A stretch of 64,000 bases of DNA from Vibrio quintilis (GCF_024529975.1 NZ_AP024897.1:434001-498000), one strand, 5' to 3'. Positions 50,198-60,856 are shown, numbered from the stretch's first letter. The notes: generated by a model not told the origin, from the sequence alone. Made by a program: numbers and translations.

Positions 50198-50249
50198 TTC
50201 GCAGAACTATTTCGCAAAACTATTTCTCAGAACTATCTCACAGAACTAT
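50198..50249 (+). repeat. Four 13-bp tandem repeats between dppA and dppB
   Basis: TTCGCAGAACTAT, TTCGCAAAACTAT, TTCTCAGAACTAT and CTCACAGAACTAT, head to tail without gaps, starting 20 bases after the hairpin and ending 37 bases before dppB. Confidence 0.85.
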
Positions 50250-50286
50250 CGCGCTCAATTATGATTATCAGAGAGCTTGTCTTTTT

Positions 50287-51297
50287 ATGTTTCAGTTTAT
50301 TTTTCGTCGGTTGAGTCTGGTCGTGCCAACCTTTATCGGGATCACGCTGCTGACGTTTACTTTAATCCGCCTGATTCCGGGAGATCCCATCGAAGTGATG
50401 GCCGGGGAACGCGGTGTATCTGCTGAGCGCCACGCAGAACTGAGTGCTCAGTATGGCTTTGACCAGCCCTTATATATTCAGTACTTCCGCTATGTGGAAG
50501 GTATTATGCACGGTGATTTAGGGCATTCACTTGTCACCAAAGAGCCGGTGCTGAGAGAATTTTTAAATCTGTTTCCTGCAACGGTTGAGCTGGCTTTTTG
50601 CGCTGCAATCTTTGCTATTTTAGTCGGGCTCCCCGCCGGGATATTTGCTGCGGTGAAGCGGGGCACGATACTGGACCACTCCGTCATGACGGTATCATTG
50701 ACGGGATACTCAATGCCGATTTTCTGGTGGGCATTGCTGCTCATGCTGGTGTTCTCCGTCACTTTAGGCTGGACACCGGTTTCCGGGCGTATCGATGTCA
50801 GTTACTGGATCGATGATGTGACCGGATTTATGTTGATTGATTCATTCCTCTCCGGAGAAGAAGGCGCCTTTACTTCCGCGGTGTCGCATTTGATTCTGCC
50901 CGGTATTGTGCTTGGTACGATTCCAATGGCCGTGATTGCCCGGATGACCCGCTCCTCGATGTTAGAAGTGCTCAGTGAAGATTATATCCGGACCGCGCGT
51001 TCCAAAGGGATTGCGCCGTGGCGGGTGATTGTGATTCATGCACTGCGTAATGCACTGATTCCGGTGATTACTGTGATCGGGTTGCAGGTGGGAATTCTGC
51101 TGTCAGGTGCGATTCTGACGGAAACTGTCTTTGCCTGGCCGGGCATTGGGAAGTGGCTGATCGAGTCGATTAGTCGCCGCGATTATCCGGTCGTTCAGGG
51201 CGGTATTCTGATTGTGGCAACCATGATCATTATCGTGAATCTGCTGGTGGACATTGCTTACGGCATTGTGAACCCGCGTATCCGGCATAGTCGTTAA
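50287..51297 (+). CDS. dppB: Dipeptide ABC transporter permease DppB
   Basis: 336 residues with six membrane helices; the first is FIFRRLSLVVPTFIGITLLTF and the ABC-coupling EAA loop is YIRTARSKGIAPWRVIVIHALRN. AMAGERGVSAERHAEL-like extracellular segment after helix 1 is typical of DppB. ATG follows AGAGCTTGTC; the ribosome site is weak. Belongs to dppABCDF. Confidence 0.93.
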   Translation: MFQFIFRRLSLVVPTFIGITLLTFTLIRLIPGDPIEVMAGERGVSAERHAELSAQYGFDQPLYIQYFRYVEGIMHGDLGHSLVTKEPVLREFLNLFPATVELAFCAAIFAILVGLPAGIFAAVKRGTILDHSVMTVSLTGYSMPIFWWALLLMLVFSVTLGWTPVSGRIDVSYWIDDVTGFMLIDSFLSGEEGAFTSAVSHLILPGIVLGTIPMAVIARMTRSSMLEVLSEDYIRTARSKGIAPWRVIVIHALRNALIPVITVIGLQVGILLSGAILTETVFAWPGIGKWLIESISRRDYPVVQGGILIVATMIIIVNLLVDIAYGIVNPRIRHSR

Positions 51298-51307
51298 GGA
51301 GAAGGTG

Positions 51308-52210
51308 ATGAGTACTGATTCAACTCAGGTGAACGGCGCTGCACCGGCACCAAGAACACCATTGCAGGAATTTTGGTTTTATTTCAGCAGTAACCGCGGC
51401 GCTTTGGCCGGGTTCTGCTTTATTGTGTTCATTTGTCTGCTGGCTATTTTTGCTGATGTGGTGGCGCCACATTCTCCGTCTGCACAGATGCGTGATGCAT
51501 TACTGTTGCCACCGGCGTGGCTGCATGGTGGCAACTGGTCTTATGTTCTGGGTACAGATGATGTCGGCCGGGATATTCTTTCCCGTCTGATTCACGGCAC
51601 CCGGTTATCCATTTCAGTTGGTGTGGTTGCCGTGACCGCTTCTTTAATGATCGGAATTTTAATGGGGCTGGTGGCCGGTTATTTCAAAGGCATGATTGAT
51701 ACCGCAATTATGCGGATCGTCGATATCATGCTGGCGATGCCAAGCCTGTTACTGGCGATTGCGATTGTGGCCGTGCTTGGTCCGAGTATCGTCAATGCGG
51801 CACTGGCGATTTCCGTTGTTTCCCTGCCGCACTATGTCCGGCTGACCCGGGCTGCAACCCTGGCTGAAATGTCGCGCGATTATGTGACTTCTTCACGGGT
51901 GCTGGGTGCCAGTTCGATGCGGCTGATGTTCATTTGTATTCTGCCGAACTGTTTAGCACCGCTGATTGTTCAGGCCACATTAGGTTTCTCTTCTGCGATT
52001 CTGGATATGGCAGCTCTGGGCTTCCTTGGTTTAGGTGCACAACCGCCGACTCCTGAATGGGGCAGCATGCTGGCGGATGCACTTCAGTTTGTGCAACGGG
52101 CATGGTGGGTCGTGACCTTCCCGGGACTGATGATTTTAATCACGGTTCTGGCGTTTAACCTGATGGGTGATGGTTTGCGTGATGCGCTTGATCCTAAGTT
52201 GAAGCAGTAG
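51308..52210 (+). CDS. dppC: Dipeptide ABC transporter permease DppC
   Basis: About 300 residues; N-terminal soluble arm, helix 1 (GALAGFCFIVFICLLAIFADV), GTDDVGRDILSRLIHGTRLS and the EAA loop YVTSSRVLGASSMRLMFICILPN, all hallmarks of DppC. ATG 51308 after AAGGAGAAGGTG; a GTG three bases earlier is also in frame. Confidence 0.93.
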   Translation: MSTDSTQVNGAAPAPRTPLQEFWFYFSSNRGALAGFCFIVFICLLAIFADVVAPHSPSAQMRDALLLPPAWLHGGNWSYVLGTDDVGRDILSRLIHGTRLSISVGVVAVTASLMIGILMGLVAGYFKGMIDTAIMRIVDIMLAMPSLLLAIAIVAVLGPSIVNAALAISVVSLPHYVRLTRAATLAEMSRDYVTSSRVLGASSMRLMFICILPNCLAPLIVQATLGFSSAILDMAALGFLGLGAQPPTPEWGSMLADALQFVQRAWWVVTFPGLMILITVLAFNLMGDGLRDALDPKLKQ

Positions 52211-52219
52211 GGAGGCATC

Positions 52220-53188
52220 ATGGCATTACTGAAATTAGAAAACCTTTCCGTCTCGTTCGGAAATTTCCGGGCGGTAGACAATATCAGTTATCAGGTCGAA
52301 GAAGGCGAAGTGCTGGGGATTGTCGGTGAATCCGGCTCCGGAAAAAGTGTCAGTTCTCTGTCTGTGATGGGGCTGATTGATTATCCGGGTAAAGTCTCGG
52401 CGGATCAGCTGACCTTTGATGGTCAGGATCTGTTATCGATGTCTGAAAAGCGTCGCCGTCAACTGACTGGTGATGACATCGCGATGATTTTCCAGGATCC
52501 GATGACCAGTCTGAATCCTTGTTTTACAGTTGGTTATCAGATTATCGAAGCGCTGAAAACTCATCAGGGCGGCACGAAAAAAGCGTTGCGCCAGCGGGCG
52601 ATTGAGTTATTGACGATGGTCGGGATTCCGGCACCGGAATCCCGGTTGAAAGCTTATCCGCATCAGCTTTCCGGCGGGATGAGTCAGCGGGTGATGATCG
52701 CGATGGCGATTGCCTGTAATCCGCGCTTGCTGATTGCCGATGAACCAACGACGGCGCTGGATGTGACGATTCAGGCACAGATTATTGATCTGCTGGTTGA
52801 GTTGCAGCGGGAAAAACAGATGGGGCTGGTGCTGATCACGCATGATCTGGCGCTGGTTGCGGAAGTTGCGCACCGGGTGATTGTGATGTATGCCGGTCAG
52901 ATTGTTGAATCCGGCCCGGCTGCGGAAGTGTTTTCTGCACCGAAGCATCCGTACACTCAGGCTTTACTGGCATCGTTACCTGAATCTGCTTCAGGCAAAA
53001 CCCGGCTGGATGCATTATCCGGCGTGGTTCCCGGTCAGTATGACCGGCCAAAAGGTTGTTTGCTGAGCCCGCGTTGTCCGTATGCGACTGAGCGGTGCCG
53101 TCAGGAAGCACCACCAACACTTGGGCCTGTTGAACTTCAGGTGAAATGTCATACGCCACTGAACTCTGAAGGGAGGCCGACAGCATGA
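52220..53188 (+). CDS. dppD: Dipeptide ABC transporter ATP-binding protein DppD
   Basis: 322 residues. Walker A GESGSGKS (36-43), Q-loop [11 protein letters not shown], signature LSGGMSQRV, Walker [13 protein letters not shown], and H-loop ITHDLA. The C-terminal oligopeptide-transporter extension has three cysteines in [11 protein letters not shown], which in related proteins bind an iron-sulfur cluster. Ends in an ATGA overlap with dppF. Confidence 0.93.
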   Translation: MALLKLENLSVSFGNFRAVDNISYQVEEGEVLGIVGESGSGKSVSSLSVMGLIDYPGKVSADQLTFDGQDLLSMSEKRRRQLTGDDIAMIFQDPMTSLNPCFTVGYQIIEALKTHQGGTKKALRQRAIELLTMVGIPAPESRLKAYPHQLSGGMSQRVMIAMAIACNPRLLIADEPTTALDVTIQAQIIDLLVELQREKQMGLVLITHDLALVAEVAHRVIVMYAGQIVESGPAAEVFSAPKHPYTQALLASLPESASGKTRLDALSGVVPGQYDRPKGCLLSPRCPYATERCRQEAPPTLGPVELQVKCHTPLNSEGRPTA

Positions 53189-54177
53189 GTCAGAATTCTG
53201 TGATCTTAAAAGCTGCGAACCTGAAGCAACATTATCATGTGAAGCAGGGCATGCTGAAACCGGATGCCGTGGTGAAAGCCGTGGATGGCATCAGCTTTGA
53301 ACTGGCGCACGGTAAAACACTGGCGGTGGTGGGTGAATCTGGTTGCGGAAAATCCACTTTAGGCCGGATGCTCACCATGATTGAAACGCCGACCGAAGGC
53401 AGCCTTGCGTTCAATGGGGAAGAGCTGCTGGCGTTGTCGAAGTCAGACCATAAGGCGCTGCGCCAGAAAATTCAGATTATTTTCCAGAATCCGTATGGGT
53501 CGCTGAATCCGCGTAAGAAAATCGGGGCAATTTTAGAAGAGCCGCTGGTGATTAATACGCAGATGAGCAAAGAAGAGCGCAAAGCGAAAGCGATTGAAAT
53601 GATGGAAAAAGTCGGCCTGAAACGGGAACATTATGATCGTTATCCGCATATGTTTTCCGGTGGTCAGCGCCAGCGTATCGCTATCGCCCGCGGACTGATG
53701 CTGGACCCGCAGATCATCGTAGCCGATGAACCTGTTTCAGCACTGGATGTTTCAGTCCAGGCGCAGGTGTTGAACCTGATGATGGATCTGCAACAGGAAT
53801 TTGGCCTGAGCTATGTGTTTATTTCCCATGACTTATCGGTTGTTGAACACATTGCCGATGATGTGATGGTGATGTATCTGGGGAAAGTGGTTGAACAGGG
53901 CACCTGTCAGCAGCTGTTTGAAAACCCGCGTCATCCCTATACACAGGCACTGCTGTCCAGTACGCCGCAACTGGCACCGGATAAACGTCGCCAACGGATT
54001 AAGCTGCAGGGTGAATTACCTTCTCCGCTGAATCCGCCTTCGGGGTGCGCTTTTCATGGGCGCTGCCAGTATGCCAATGATCGCTGCCGGCAGGAGACGC
54101 CTAAACTGCGTTCAGATGCTCAAGCGCATTTGACGGCTTGTCATGCCGTTGAAGAAAACCGGATCACGCTCAGTTGA
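53185..54177 (+). CDS. dppF: Dipeptide ABC transporter ATP-binding protein DppF
   Basis: 330 residues. Walker [22 protein letters not shown], signature FSGGQRQRI, Walker [14 protein letters not shown]-loop ISHDLS. The C-terminus has [11 protein letters not shown] as in DppD. Overlaps dppD by four bases and ends in a strong hairpin. Confidence 0.93.
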   Translation: MSQNSVILKAANLKQHYHVKQGMLKPDAVVKAVDGISFELAHGKTLAVVGESGCGKSTLGRMLTMIETPTEGSLAFNGEELLALSKSDHKALRQKIQIIFQNPYGSLNPRKKIGAILEEPLVINTQMSKEERKAKAIEMMEKVGLKREHYDRYPHMFSGGQRQRIAIARGLMLDPQIIVADEPVSALDVSVQAQVLNLMMDLQQEFGLSYVFISHDLSVVEHIADDVMVMYLGKVVEQGTCQQLFENPRHPYTQALLSSTPQLAPDKRRQRIKLQGELPSPLNPPSGCAFHGRCQYANDRCRQETPKLRSDAQAHLTACHAVEENRITLS

Positions 54178-54185
54178 TCTTCTGG

Positions 54186-54215
54186 CACAGGTGACAAATT
54201 ATTTTGTCACCTGTG
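54186..54215 (+). terminator. Terminator after dppF
   Basis: CACAGGTGACAAA and TTTGTCACCTGTG, 13-bp perfect stem with a 4-base loop, 9 bases after the stop. A faint relative of the Vibrio repeat (GATTGTTTGGGTAT) lies further down at 54326-54352. Confidence 0.8.
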
Positions 54216-54378
54216 AATAGCAGGGAGCAGATTCAGAGAGGTTACCCGCACTTTTGCTTCGCTGATAAAGCATCAGTCAATCAGAGCCATTATGATGGGT
54301 TCGCTGAATAGGTTGATACTCAGACACCTGAATTTCCAGATTGTTTGGGTATCTCTGATCCCGTAACCGGAGGAACTG

Positions 54379-56019
54379 GTGCGTATGTTCCGGATCAACT
54401 GTTTGAACAAGGATGTGAAAACTATGCGGCGCTGGATAGCGGTTAGTATCTGTATTCTTTTTTCTCTGTCCGGCATCTGCGGGCAAATTACACCGGATCC
54501 CGGAGCTGGTGGGGTTCAGTTAAAAATTGCCATGGATGCTGAGCTGGTGTCTCTTGACCCGCATGAGCAGCTTTCTGAAAGTGCATTACAATACTCTCAT
54601 ATGGTGTTTGACCCGCTGGTTCGCTGGCGACAGGATGGTTCTTTTGAACCTCGTCTTGCAACCAGCTGGCAATGGTTAAATGCGACGACATTGCGGGTGT
54701 TTTTACGTCACGGGGTTTTTTTTCATACCGGACACCCCTTCCGGGCGGATGATGTGGCATTTACAATCCGCCGTTTACAACAATCGACCGATTTTAAAGC
54801 GTTGTTTCGTGATATCAGTGCAGTGACCGTGACTGACCCGTACACGATTGATATTCATACCCTGCATCCTTCTCCGTTACTGCTGCATGTTCTGACTTAT
54901 GTATTCACCATTGATAAGCGCTTTTATCAGGGAAAAGACGAGATTGTGAAGTTCGGGCGCTCTTTCGCGTCTGTGCATGCTTCCGGCACCGGGCCTTATC
55001 AGCTGGTGGAGCGGGTCCGGGGAGAAAAAATGGTGTTTGTCCGCAATCCGGATTACTGGGATAAACACTCACCCGGTAATGTACAACGCATCGAAATTAT
55101 TCCGGTAACTTCGGATGCAACCCGTCTGGCTGCCCTTTTAACCGGAGATGTGGATGTCATGACGCCCGTTGCATCGGTGGATGTGGCGAGGGTCAGGCAA
55201 TTGCCGGAAATCAAATTAATCAGCTTACCCGGCACCAGGATTATCATGCTGCAACTGAATCAGCAGCGCCGGGCTGAGTTACGTGATATCCGGGTGCGCA
55301 AAGCGATTAGTCTGGCTATTAACCAGCGACTGATCGTGAAAAAGATTCTGCGCGGACTGGGGCAGCCAGCCGGGCAGCTCAGTGCTGCGCAGTTTGCCGG
55401 ACATCTTGATGATTTGGTGCCAGAATATGATTTACAGCAGGCCCGGCAACTGATGAAACAGGCCGGGTATGCACAGGGATTTCGCCTGTCACTGATGGCA
55501 CCGAATAACCGCTATATGAATGATGAGCAAATCGCTCAGGCTGTGGTTGCCATGCTGAAGAAAATTAATATTCAGGCTGATCTGAAAACACTGCCTAAAG
55601 CACAGTATTTTCAGCTCTACGATCAGCAGGCTGCCGATATCATGATGGTCGGCTGGCAGTCAGATACGCTGGATGCAAATAATATTTACGAATTTATGGT
55701 GGCCTGCCGGAACGGGCGCACGGGTTTGGGCACCTATAATGTTTCTGGTTACTGTAACCCGGAGGCAGACAGACAGATTCAGGCGGCGGGGAAAGAAATG
55801 GATCGCGAAAAACGGACGCTGATTCTGCAAAGTATTGAACAGATGGTAGAAAAAGATGTACCGGTGGTGCCTTTGCACTGGCAGCGAATTTTATGGGCGG
55901 TCAGAAAAGGTGTCAAACTTGAGGAGGTGCTGAATGTTCAGAACTATCCTTATCTGGGGGATTTAGTGGTTGACCCTCAGGGTCACTCCGGTCAGGTATC
56001 AGGTGGTGTAACGAAATAA
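54379..56019 (+). CDS. Peptide/nickel-type ABC substrate-binding protein, second system
   Basis: 546 residues from GTG 54379 (GGAGG at 54369-54373); ATG 54424 with AAGGATG is an alternative that gives a shorter signal peptide (RRWIAVSICILFSLSGICG). The body follows SBP_bac_5: SLDPHEQLSESALQYSHMVF, LVRWRQDGSFEPRLATSW, GTGPYQLVERV, IRVRKAISLAIN. It is closest in pattern to glutathione or oligopeptide binding proteins (GsiB-like) rather than DppA, so the ligand differs. First gene of a five-component operon. Confidence 0.85.
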   Translation: MRMFRINCLNKDVKTMRRWIAVSICILFSLSGICGQITPDPGAGGVQLKIAMDAELVSLDPHEQLSESALQYSHMVFDPLVRWRQDGSFEPRLATSWQWLNATTLRVFLRHGVFFHTGHPFRADDVAFTIRRLQQSTDFKALFRDISAVTVTDPYTIDIHTLHPSPLLLHVLTYVFTIDKRFYQGKDEIVKFGRSFASVHASGTGPYQLVERVRGEKMVFVRNPDYWDKHSPGNVQRIEIIPVTSDATRLAALLTGDVDVMTPVASVDVARVRQLPEIKLISLPGTRIIMLQLNQQRRAELRDIRVRKAISLAINQRLIVKKILRGLGQPAGQLSAAQFAGHLDDLVPEYDLQQARQLMKQAGYAQGFRLSLMAPNNRYMNDEQIAQAVVAMLKKINIQADLKTLPKAQYFQLYDQQAADIMMVGWQSDTLDANNIYEFMVACRNGRTGLGTYNVSGYCNPEADRQIQAAGKEMDREKRTLILQSIEQMVEKDVPVVPLHWQRILWAVRKGVKLEEVLNVQNYPYLGDLVVDPQGHSGQVSGGVTK

Positions 56020-56999
56020 TGCTGAGATTTATTTTCAGACGGCTGATTCAGGCTTGTGGTGTGTTATTAACGATTACGCTTGTCAGCTTTCTTGTTCAGG
56101 GGCAACTGGGCGATCCTGTCCGGCAGATGCTCGGCAATAATGTCAGCCTTGAAACACGGGCTGAATTAAAAGCGGAGCTGGGACTTGACCAGCCTCTGTT
56201 CACACAATACCGGCATTTTTTATCCAGAGCAGTTCAGGGTGATCTGGGGACTTCATATTATTATAAAGAACCGACGCTTAACGTTATTTTCAGTAAGTTA
56301 CCGGCGACGGTAGAATTATCTGTCTGCGCTTTAATTCTGGTCGCTTTGATTGCGACGCCATTCGGTGTCATCGCGGCCATTCGCCCGCGTCATCCCTTTG
56401 CCCGGATGATTATGTTTTTCAGTACGCTGGGTCTATCCATTCCGATATTTATCTTCGGTATTGTGCTGGTGTGGTTTTTTTCCGTTGAACTACGCTGGTT
56501 ACCCAGTTTTGGCCGCGGGGATACAGTAGAGCTGTTCGGGTTCTGGCAATCCGGCATGATGACGACGGATGGGCTGAAGCATCTGATCTTACCGGCAGTT
56601 TCGATTGCTTTTGTTCTGATCCCCATGTTCATCCGGCTGATTTGTGCAGAAATGATTGATGTGCTGCACAGTGACTATATCCGCTTTGCCCGCTCGAAGG
56701 GGCTTTCTTCTGTCCGGATTTATTTTATTCACGCACTGAAAAACACGATGCTGCCTGTGATTACCATTGGCGGGATTCAGACAGGGACACTGGTTGCGTA
56801 TACTATTGTAACGGAGACTATTTTCCAGTGGCCGGGCATGGGCCGCTTGTTCATGGAGGCGATTACCCGGGTCGATACGCCATTGATTGCGGCTTATCTG
56901 GTGGTTGTCGGGTGTGGTTTTGTCCTGCTCAATACCCTCGTTGATTTAATTTATGGCTTGGTGAATCCACGGGTTCGCATTCCGGGCTATGGAGTCTGA
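56019..56999 (+). CDS. Peptide-type ABC permease (DppB/GsiC-like)
   Basis: 326 residues with six membrane helices; FIFRRLIQACGVLLTITLVSF opens it and the coupling loop is YIRFARSKGLSSVRIYFIHALKN. Overlaps the binding-protein stop by one base, and the next permease starts at its stop. Paralogue of DppB in the adjacent operon. Confidence 0.9.
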   Translation: MLRFIFRRLIQACGVLLTITLVSFLVQGQLGDPVRQMLGNNVSLETRAELKAELGLDQPLFTQYRHFLSRAVQGDLGTSYYYKEPTLNVIFSKLPATVELSVCALILVALIATPFGVIAAIRPRHPFARMIMFFSTLGLSIPIFIFGIVLVWFFSVELRWLPSFGRGDTVELFGFWQSGMMTTDGLKHLILPAVSIAFVLIPMFIRLICAEMIDVLHSDYIRFARSKGLSSVRIYFIHALKNTMLPVITIGGIQTGTLVAYTIVTETIFQWPGMGRLFMEAITRVDTPLIAAYLVVVGCGFVLLNTLVDLIYGLVNPRVRIPGYGV

Positions 57000-57925
57000 T
57001 GATGATTGACTTTCACCCCACAGGTCAAAGACGGTTTCAGCATCTGCTGATCGCATTGCGCGGCGATAAGCTGACATTGTTGGCGCTGGCAATTTTTATC
57101 TTCTATACGCTGATTGCGTTGCTGGCACCTTTACTGGCGCCTTACGATACCGCCGGCAATGACTTTATGGATTTGATGAATGCAGAAATCCCGCCTTACT
57201 GGGTGAGCGGGGATGCCCGTTTCTGGCTGGGAACGGACACGCAGGGGCGGGATCTGATTACTGTGATTTTGTATGGGACCCGGCTTTCCCTGACAATTGG
57301 TGTTTGTGCCGTCCTGATACAGATGATCGCTGGTATTACGATTGGACTGATTTCCGGTTATATCGGTGGCAGGCTGGATAGTTTTTTGATGCGTTGTGCG
57401 GATATTCAGTTGTCATTTTCAACCATGATGGTCGCGATTATTGTGCTGGCCTTGTTCCAGGCTGCGTTTGGCAGTGCGGCTTATCAGCAGCTGGCCATGC
57501 TGATGCTGATTTTAGTGATTGGTCTTGCTGAATGGCCGGTCTTTGCCCGGACGGTCCGGGCAAGCGTCTTAGCGGAGAAAGAGAAAGAATATGTTGATGC
57601 GGCCAGAGTGCTTGGTGTCAGCCAGATCCGGATTATGTTCCGGCACATTCTGCCGAACAGTTTGTCTTCGGTGCTGGTGATTCTGACAATTCAGATTGCG
57701 AATGCGATTGTTGCTGAAGCTGCGTTGTCCTTTCTCGGCTTAGGAATGCCGCCGACTCAGCCGTCATTAGGTGCGCTGATCTCCTCCGGAGTGAGTTATC
57801 TGTTTGCCGGTGCCTGGTGGATATGCTTTTTCCCCAGTATTGCACTGATTGTGTTGATCTTTGTAATGAATTTGCTGGGTGACTGGTTCAGGATTCATAT
57901 GAATCCCCGGCTGGAGAGGTATTAA
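56999..57925 (+). CDS. Peptide-type ABC permease (DppC/GsiD-like)
   Basis: 308 residues; helix 1 LLALAIFIFYTLIALLAPLLA, GTDTQGRDLITVILYGTRLS, and coupling loop YVDAARVLGVSQIRIMFRHILPN. Partner of the preceding permease. The next gene begins 3 bases after its stop. Confidence 0.9.
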   Translation: MMIDFHPTGQRRFQHLLIALRGDKLTLLALAIFIFYTLIALLAPLLAPYDTAGNDFMDLMNAEIPPYWVSGDARFWLGTDTQGRDLITVILYGTRLSLTIGVCAVLIQMIAGITIGLISGYIGGRLDSFLMRCADIQLSFSTMMVAIIVLALFQAAFGSAAYQQLAMLMLILVIGLAEWPVFARTVRASVLAEKEKEYVDAARVLGVSQIRIMFRHILPNSLSSVLVILTIQIANAIVAEAALSFLGLGMPPTQPSLGALISSGVSYLFAGAWWICFFPSIALIVLIFVMNLLGDWFRIHMNPRLERY

Positions 57926-57928
57926 TTG

Positions 57929-58936
57929 ATGAGTCTGCTGAGTGTCGGTCATCTGTCGGTCAGGTTCAAACAACACCATCAGGATTTGACGGCGCTATTC
58001 GATATTTCATTTTCTATTCAGCCCGGGGAACGGGTTGCTGTGGTGGGTGAATCCGGGGCCGGAAAATCAGTGCTTGGCTATGCGATTGCTAATTTATTGC
58101 CGGAACAGGGATACATTGCCTGTGGTTCTGTTCGCTTTGGAGATCAGGAACTGAGGTCTTTGTCCCGCAGAGAGTGGCGGAAGATCCGCGGACACCGGAT
58201 TGCGATGATTTTTCAGGATATGATGATGTCGCTTAATCCGGTGCTGACCATTGGTGATCAGATGGTCGAAGCCATTCGGAGCCATAGCAAAATTTCGTTT
58301 CATCAGGCACGGCAGCAAGCGATTGATACTTTACATCAGGTCCGGATCCGGACTCCGGAGCAGTGTTTTTATCAGTATCCGCACCAGTTATCCGGCGGGA
58401 TGCGCCAGCGGGTGATTATTGCGATTGTCTTATTATTAAAGCCTGAGTTGATTATTGCCGACGAACCGACAACGGCGCTGGACGTGACTTTGCAGGCAGA
58501 GATACTGCATTTGCTGAAGGAAATTTGTGAACAGCATCAGGTCGCTCTGCTGTTTATCAGCCATGATTTCGGTGTGATCTCCCGGATCTGTGAACGTACG
58601 CTGGTGATGTATGCCGGGAAAATTGTGGAGCAGGGGCCGACGCTGGGAATTATTAATGATCCGCAGCACCCATATACACAGGGGCTGATAAACGCGTTGC
58701 CGCAAATGGCGTTGCCTGGTCAGCCATTGAATCAGATCAGCGGCAACATGCCATCGCTAACGGCCCGGCCATCGGGGTGTGCGTTTCATCCCCGTTGTCC
58801 TTATGCGTTGCCTGAATGCCGGTATTTAACGCCTGATTTTTTCTATACCGGGGTTTCGGCGACCGCATGTTTTGTGGTTGAGCGAATACAGACCGTTAAT
58901 GCTGATAGTGAGGTTGATCATGGCACCGATATCTGA
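57929..58936 (+). CDS. Peptide-type ABC ATPase (DppD-like)
   Basis: About 335 residues from ATG 57929. Walker [20 protein letters not shown], signature LSGGMRQRV, Walker [14 protein letters not shown]-loop ISHDFG. The C-terminal extension has [11 protein letters not shown]. The end overlaps the next gene start by 17 bases. Confidence 0.92.
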   Translation: MSLLSVGHLSVRFKQHHQDLTALFDISFSIQPGERVAVVGESGAGKSVLGYAIANLLPEQGYIACGSVRFGDQELRSLSRREWRKIRGHRIAMIFQDMMMSLNPVLTIGDQMVEAIRSHSKISFHQARQQAIDTLHQVRIRTPEQCFYQYPHQLSGGMRQRVIIAIVLLLKPELIIADEPTTALDVTLQAEILHLLKEICEQHQVALLFISHDFGVISRICERTLVMYAGKIVEQGPTLGIINDPQHPYTQGLINALPQMALPGQPLNQISGNMPSLTARPSGCAFHPRCPYALPECRYLTPDFFYTGVSATACFVVERIQTVNADSEVDHGTDI

Positions 58937-59936
58937 TGAGCTGATTCGGATCAACCAACTGGAGAAGCTATTCCTGCTGCGTCAGGGATGGGGTGAAGTC
59001 TTCAGAGCAAAACGAACCGGATTCTCACGGGATATTTTAGTGCATGCACTGAATGGGGTCTCTTTTTCTGTGTTTGCCGGGGAGCGCTTGTGTGTGGTTG
59101 GAGAGTCCGGTTGTGGAAAGTCAACTCTGGCCCGGACAATTATCGGGCTCTTATCAGCAACGGCCGGAGAGATTTATTATCGTGATGCCCGGATTGATCA
59201 CTTAAATGATCGTCAGCGGATGAAATACCGTAAGAAGATGCAGATGATTTTTCAAAATCCGTATGCGTCGCTGAATCCGAAAATGACGGTATATCAAATG
59301 CTTCAGGAAGCCTTGTCCATTCATCTGCCGCACCTGAACCCAGATGATCAGGATGAAAGAATACGCGACCTGCTGGATTCTGTCGGGCTGGGACCGGATG
59401 CGGAGAACCGTTATCCTCATGAATTTTCCGGTGGTCAGCATCAGCGTATTTCTCTGGCACGGGCTTTGTCTGTTGAGCCTGAACTGATCATTGCCGATGA
59501 ACCTCTTTCTGCGCTGGATGTGTCTGTACAGGCGCAGGTACTGAACCTGATGATCGAAAAACAGCAAACCCATCAGCTGACTTATTTATTCATTACCCAT
59601 GATTTAGCCGTGGTTGAACATTTTGCGACGCGGGTGGTGGTGATGTACCTGGGCCGGGTTTGTGAAATCGCCGATCGGGCGACTTTATTTACAACGCCCA
59701 AACACCCTTATACCAAAGCGTTGCTTTCTTCTATTCCCCGCCTTGATAATTTGCAGCTTCAGCCAACGCTGTTAAAAGGTGAAGTGCCTACCACGTTTGA
59801 TATTCCGGAAGGATGCATTTTCTGCCAGCGATGTCCGATTGCTAACCAGCGTTGCTATGAAGAAATCCCGGTCATGCAGATTCAGCCGGATGGCAGTGAA
59901 GTTGCCTGTCATGCTGTCGGAGAGGGGCGAAGCTGA
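58920..59936 (+). CDS. Peptide-type ABC ATPase (DppF-like)
   Basis: About 338 residues from ATG 58920; the frame extends upstream to 58872 but that part overlaps the previous gene. Walker [21 protein letters not shown], signature FSGGQHQRI, Walker B LIIADEPLSALD, H-loop ITHDLA; C-terminal FCQRCPIANQRC. The LysR gene overlaps its stop by one base, so it may be in the same transcript. Confidence 0.92.
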   Translation: MAPISDELIRINQLEKLFLLRQGWGEVFRAKRTGFSRDILVHALNGVSFSVFAGERLCVVGESGCGKSTLARTIIGLLSATAGEIYYRDARIDHLNDRQRMKYRKKMQMIFQNPYASLNPKMTVYQMLQEALSIHLPHLNPDDQDERIRDLLDSVGLGPDAENRYPHEFSGGQHQRISLARALSVEPELIIADEPLSALDVSVQAQVLNLMIEKQQTHQLTYLFITHDLAVVEHFATRVVVMYLGRVCEIADRATLFTTPKHPYTKALLSSIPRLDNLQLQPTLLKGEVPTTFDIPEGCIFCQRCPIANQRCYEEIPVMQIQPDGSEVACHAVGEGRS

Positions 59937-60856
59937 TGGAAATACGCTGGTTAGAAGATTTTATCGCTTTAGCCCGGACCAGGCACTTTTCACGGGCTGC
60001 GGATGAACAGAATGTTACCCAGCCAACGTTCAGCAGGCGGATTAAGCTGCTGGAAGAAGAGATGAAAGTGACGCTGGTGGACCGCAATACACTACCGTTG
60101 TCACTGACACCGGAAGGTGAAATCTTTCTTGTGTGTGCAGAAACAATTACCCGCCAGTTACGGGAGACGAAAATCCGTTGTCTTGAAATTCATGAGCAGT
60201 CGCAGTCACAGATTCGTTTTGTGACCAGTCAGGCGCTGTTCCTGAGTTTCTACCGCGATGAATTCGAACCTTTCTGTCAGGAGCTCGGGATGAAGCTGGA
60301 CGTGAACATGAGATCGAGTGCCTGGGTCGGTAATGATTTCATCAATGCAATGACGGCGAATGAGGCTGATCTGTTGCTCTGTTACTGGCATCCGGCAATT
60401 GAATACCTGGAGGCGCTGGATGATGAGAATTTTGAATCAATCACGCTGACACAAGAGTTGCTGGTGCCTTTCTCTGTTGCTTCCGGTGAACAGACCCCAC
60501 TTTATGCCTTGCCGGGGAGAACTTCAGACCCTTTACCTTATATTGCTTATGATGAACATGCGTCGCTGAACCTGGCACTGACACATCATCTGAAAAGGCA
60601 GCATGATATTGCTCAGCTGAAAGTGATTACTTCCAGTCTGCATTCTGCCAGTGTTCAGGCCATGATCTGTGAAGGTTACGGTGTTGGCTGGTTGCCGATG
60701 AAGTTGCTGCGGAATTCTCAGTCCCTGCTGGTCAGGGCGGGTGACAGCCATTGGGATGTGCCTTTAGAAATCCGCCTGTACCGGCGTAAAGCAAGTAGCA
60801 GTTCTCATCTCCGGCATTTCTGGAGTCAAATCAGAGATGCATTTCACCGGATTTAA
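59936..60856 (+). CDS. LysR-family regulator linked to the second peptide operon
   Basis: 306 residues. Winged HTH at the N-terminus (WLEDFIALARTRHFSRAADEQNVTQPTFSRRIKLLEEE) and a periplasmic-binding-like effector domain. It resembles HypT/YjiE-type LysR proteins in overall pattern, but I cannot assign it. Placed last in the operon it probably senses the transported compound or a related stress. Confidence 0.88.
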   Translation: MEIRWLEDFIALARTRHFSRAADEQNVTQPTFSRRIKLLEEEMKVTLVDRNTLPLSLTPEGEIFLVCAETITRQLRETKIRCLEIHEQSQSQIRFVTSQALFLSFYRDEFEPFCQELGMKLDVNMRSSAWVGNDFINAMTANEADLLLCYWHPAIEYLEALDDENFESITLTQELLVPFSVASGEQTPLYALPGRTSDPLPYIAYDEHASLNLALTHHLKRQHDIAQLKVITSSLHSASVQAMICEGYGVGWLPMKLLRNSQSLLVRAGDSHWDVPLEIRLYRRKASSSSHLRHFWSQIRDAFHRI

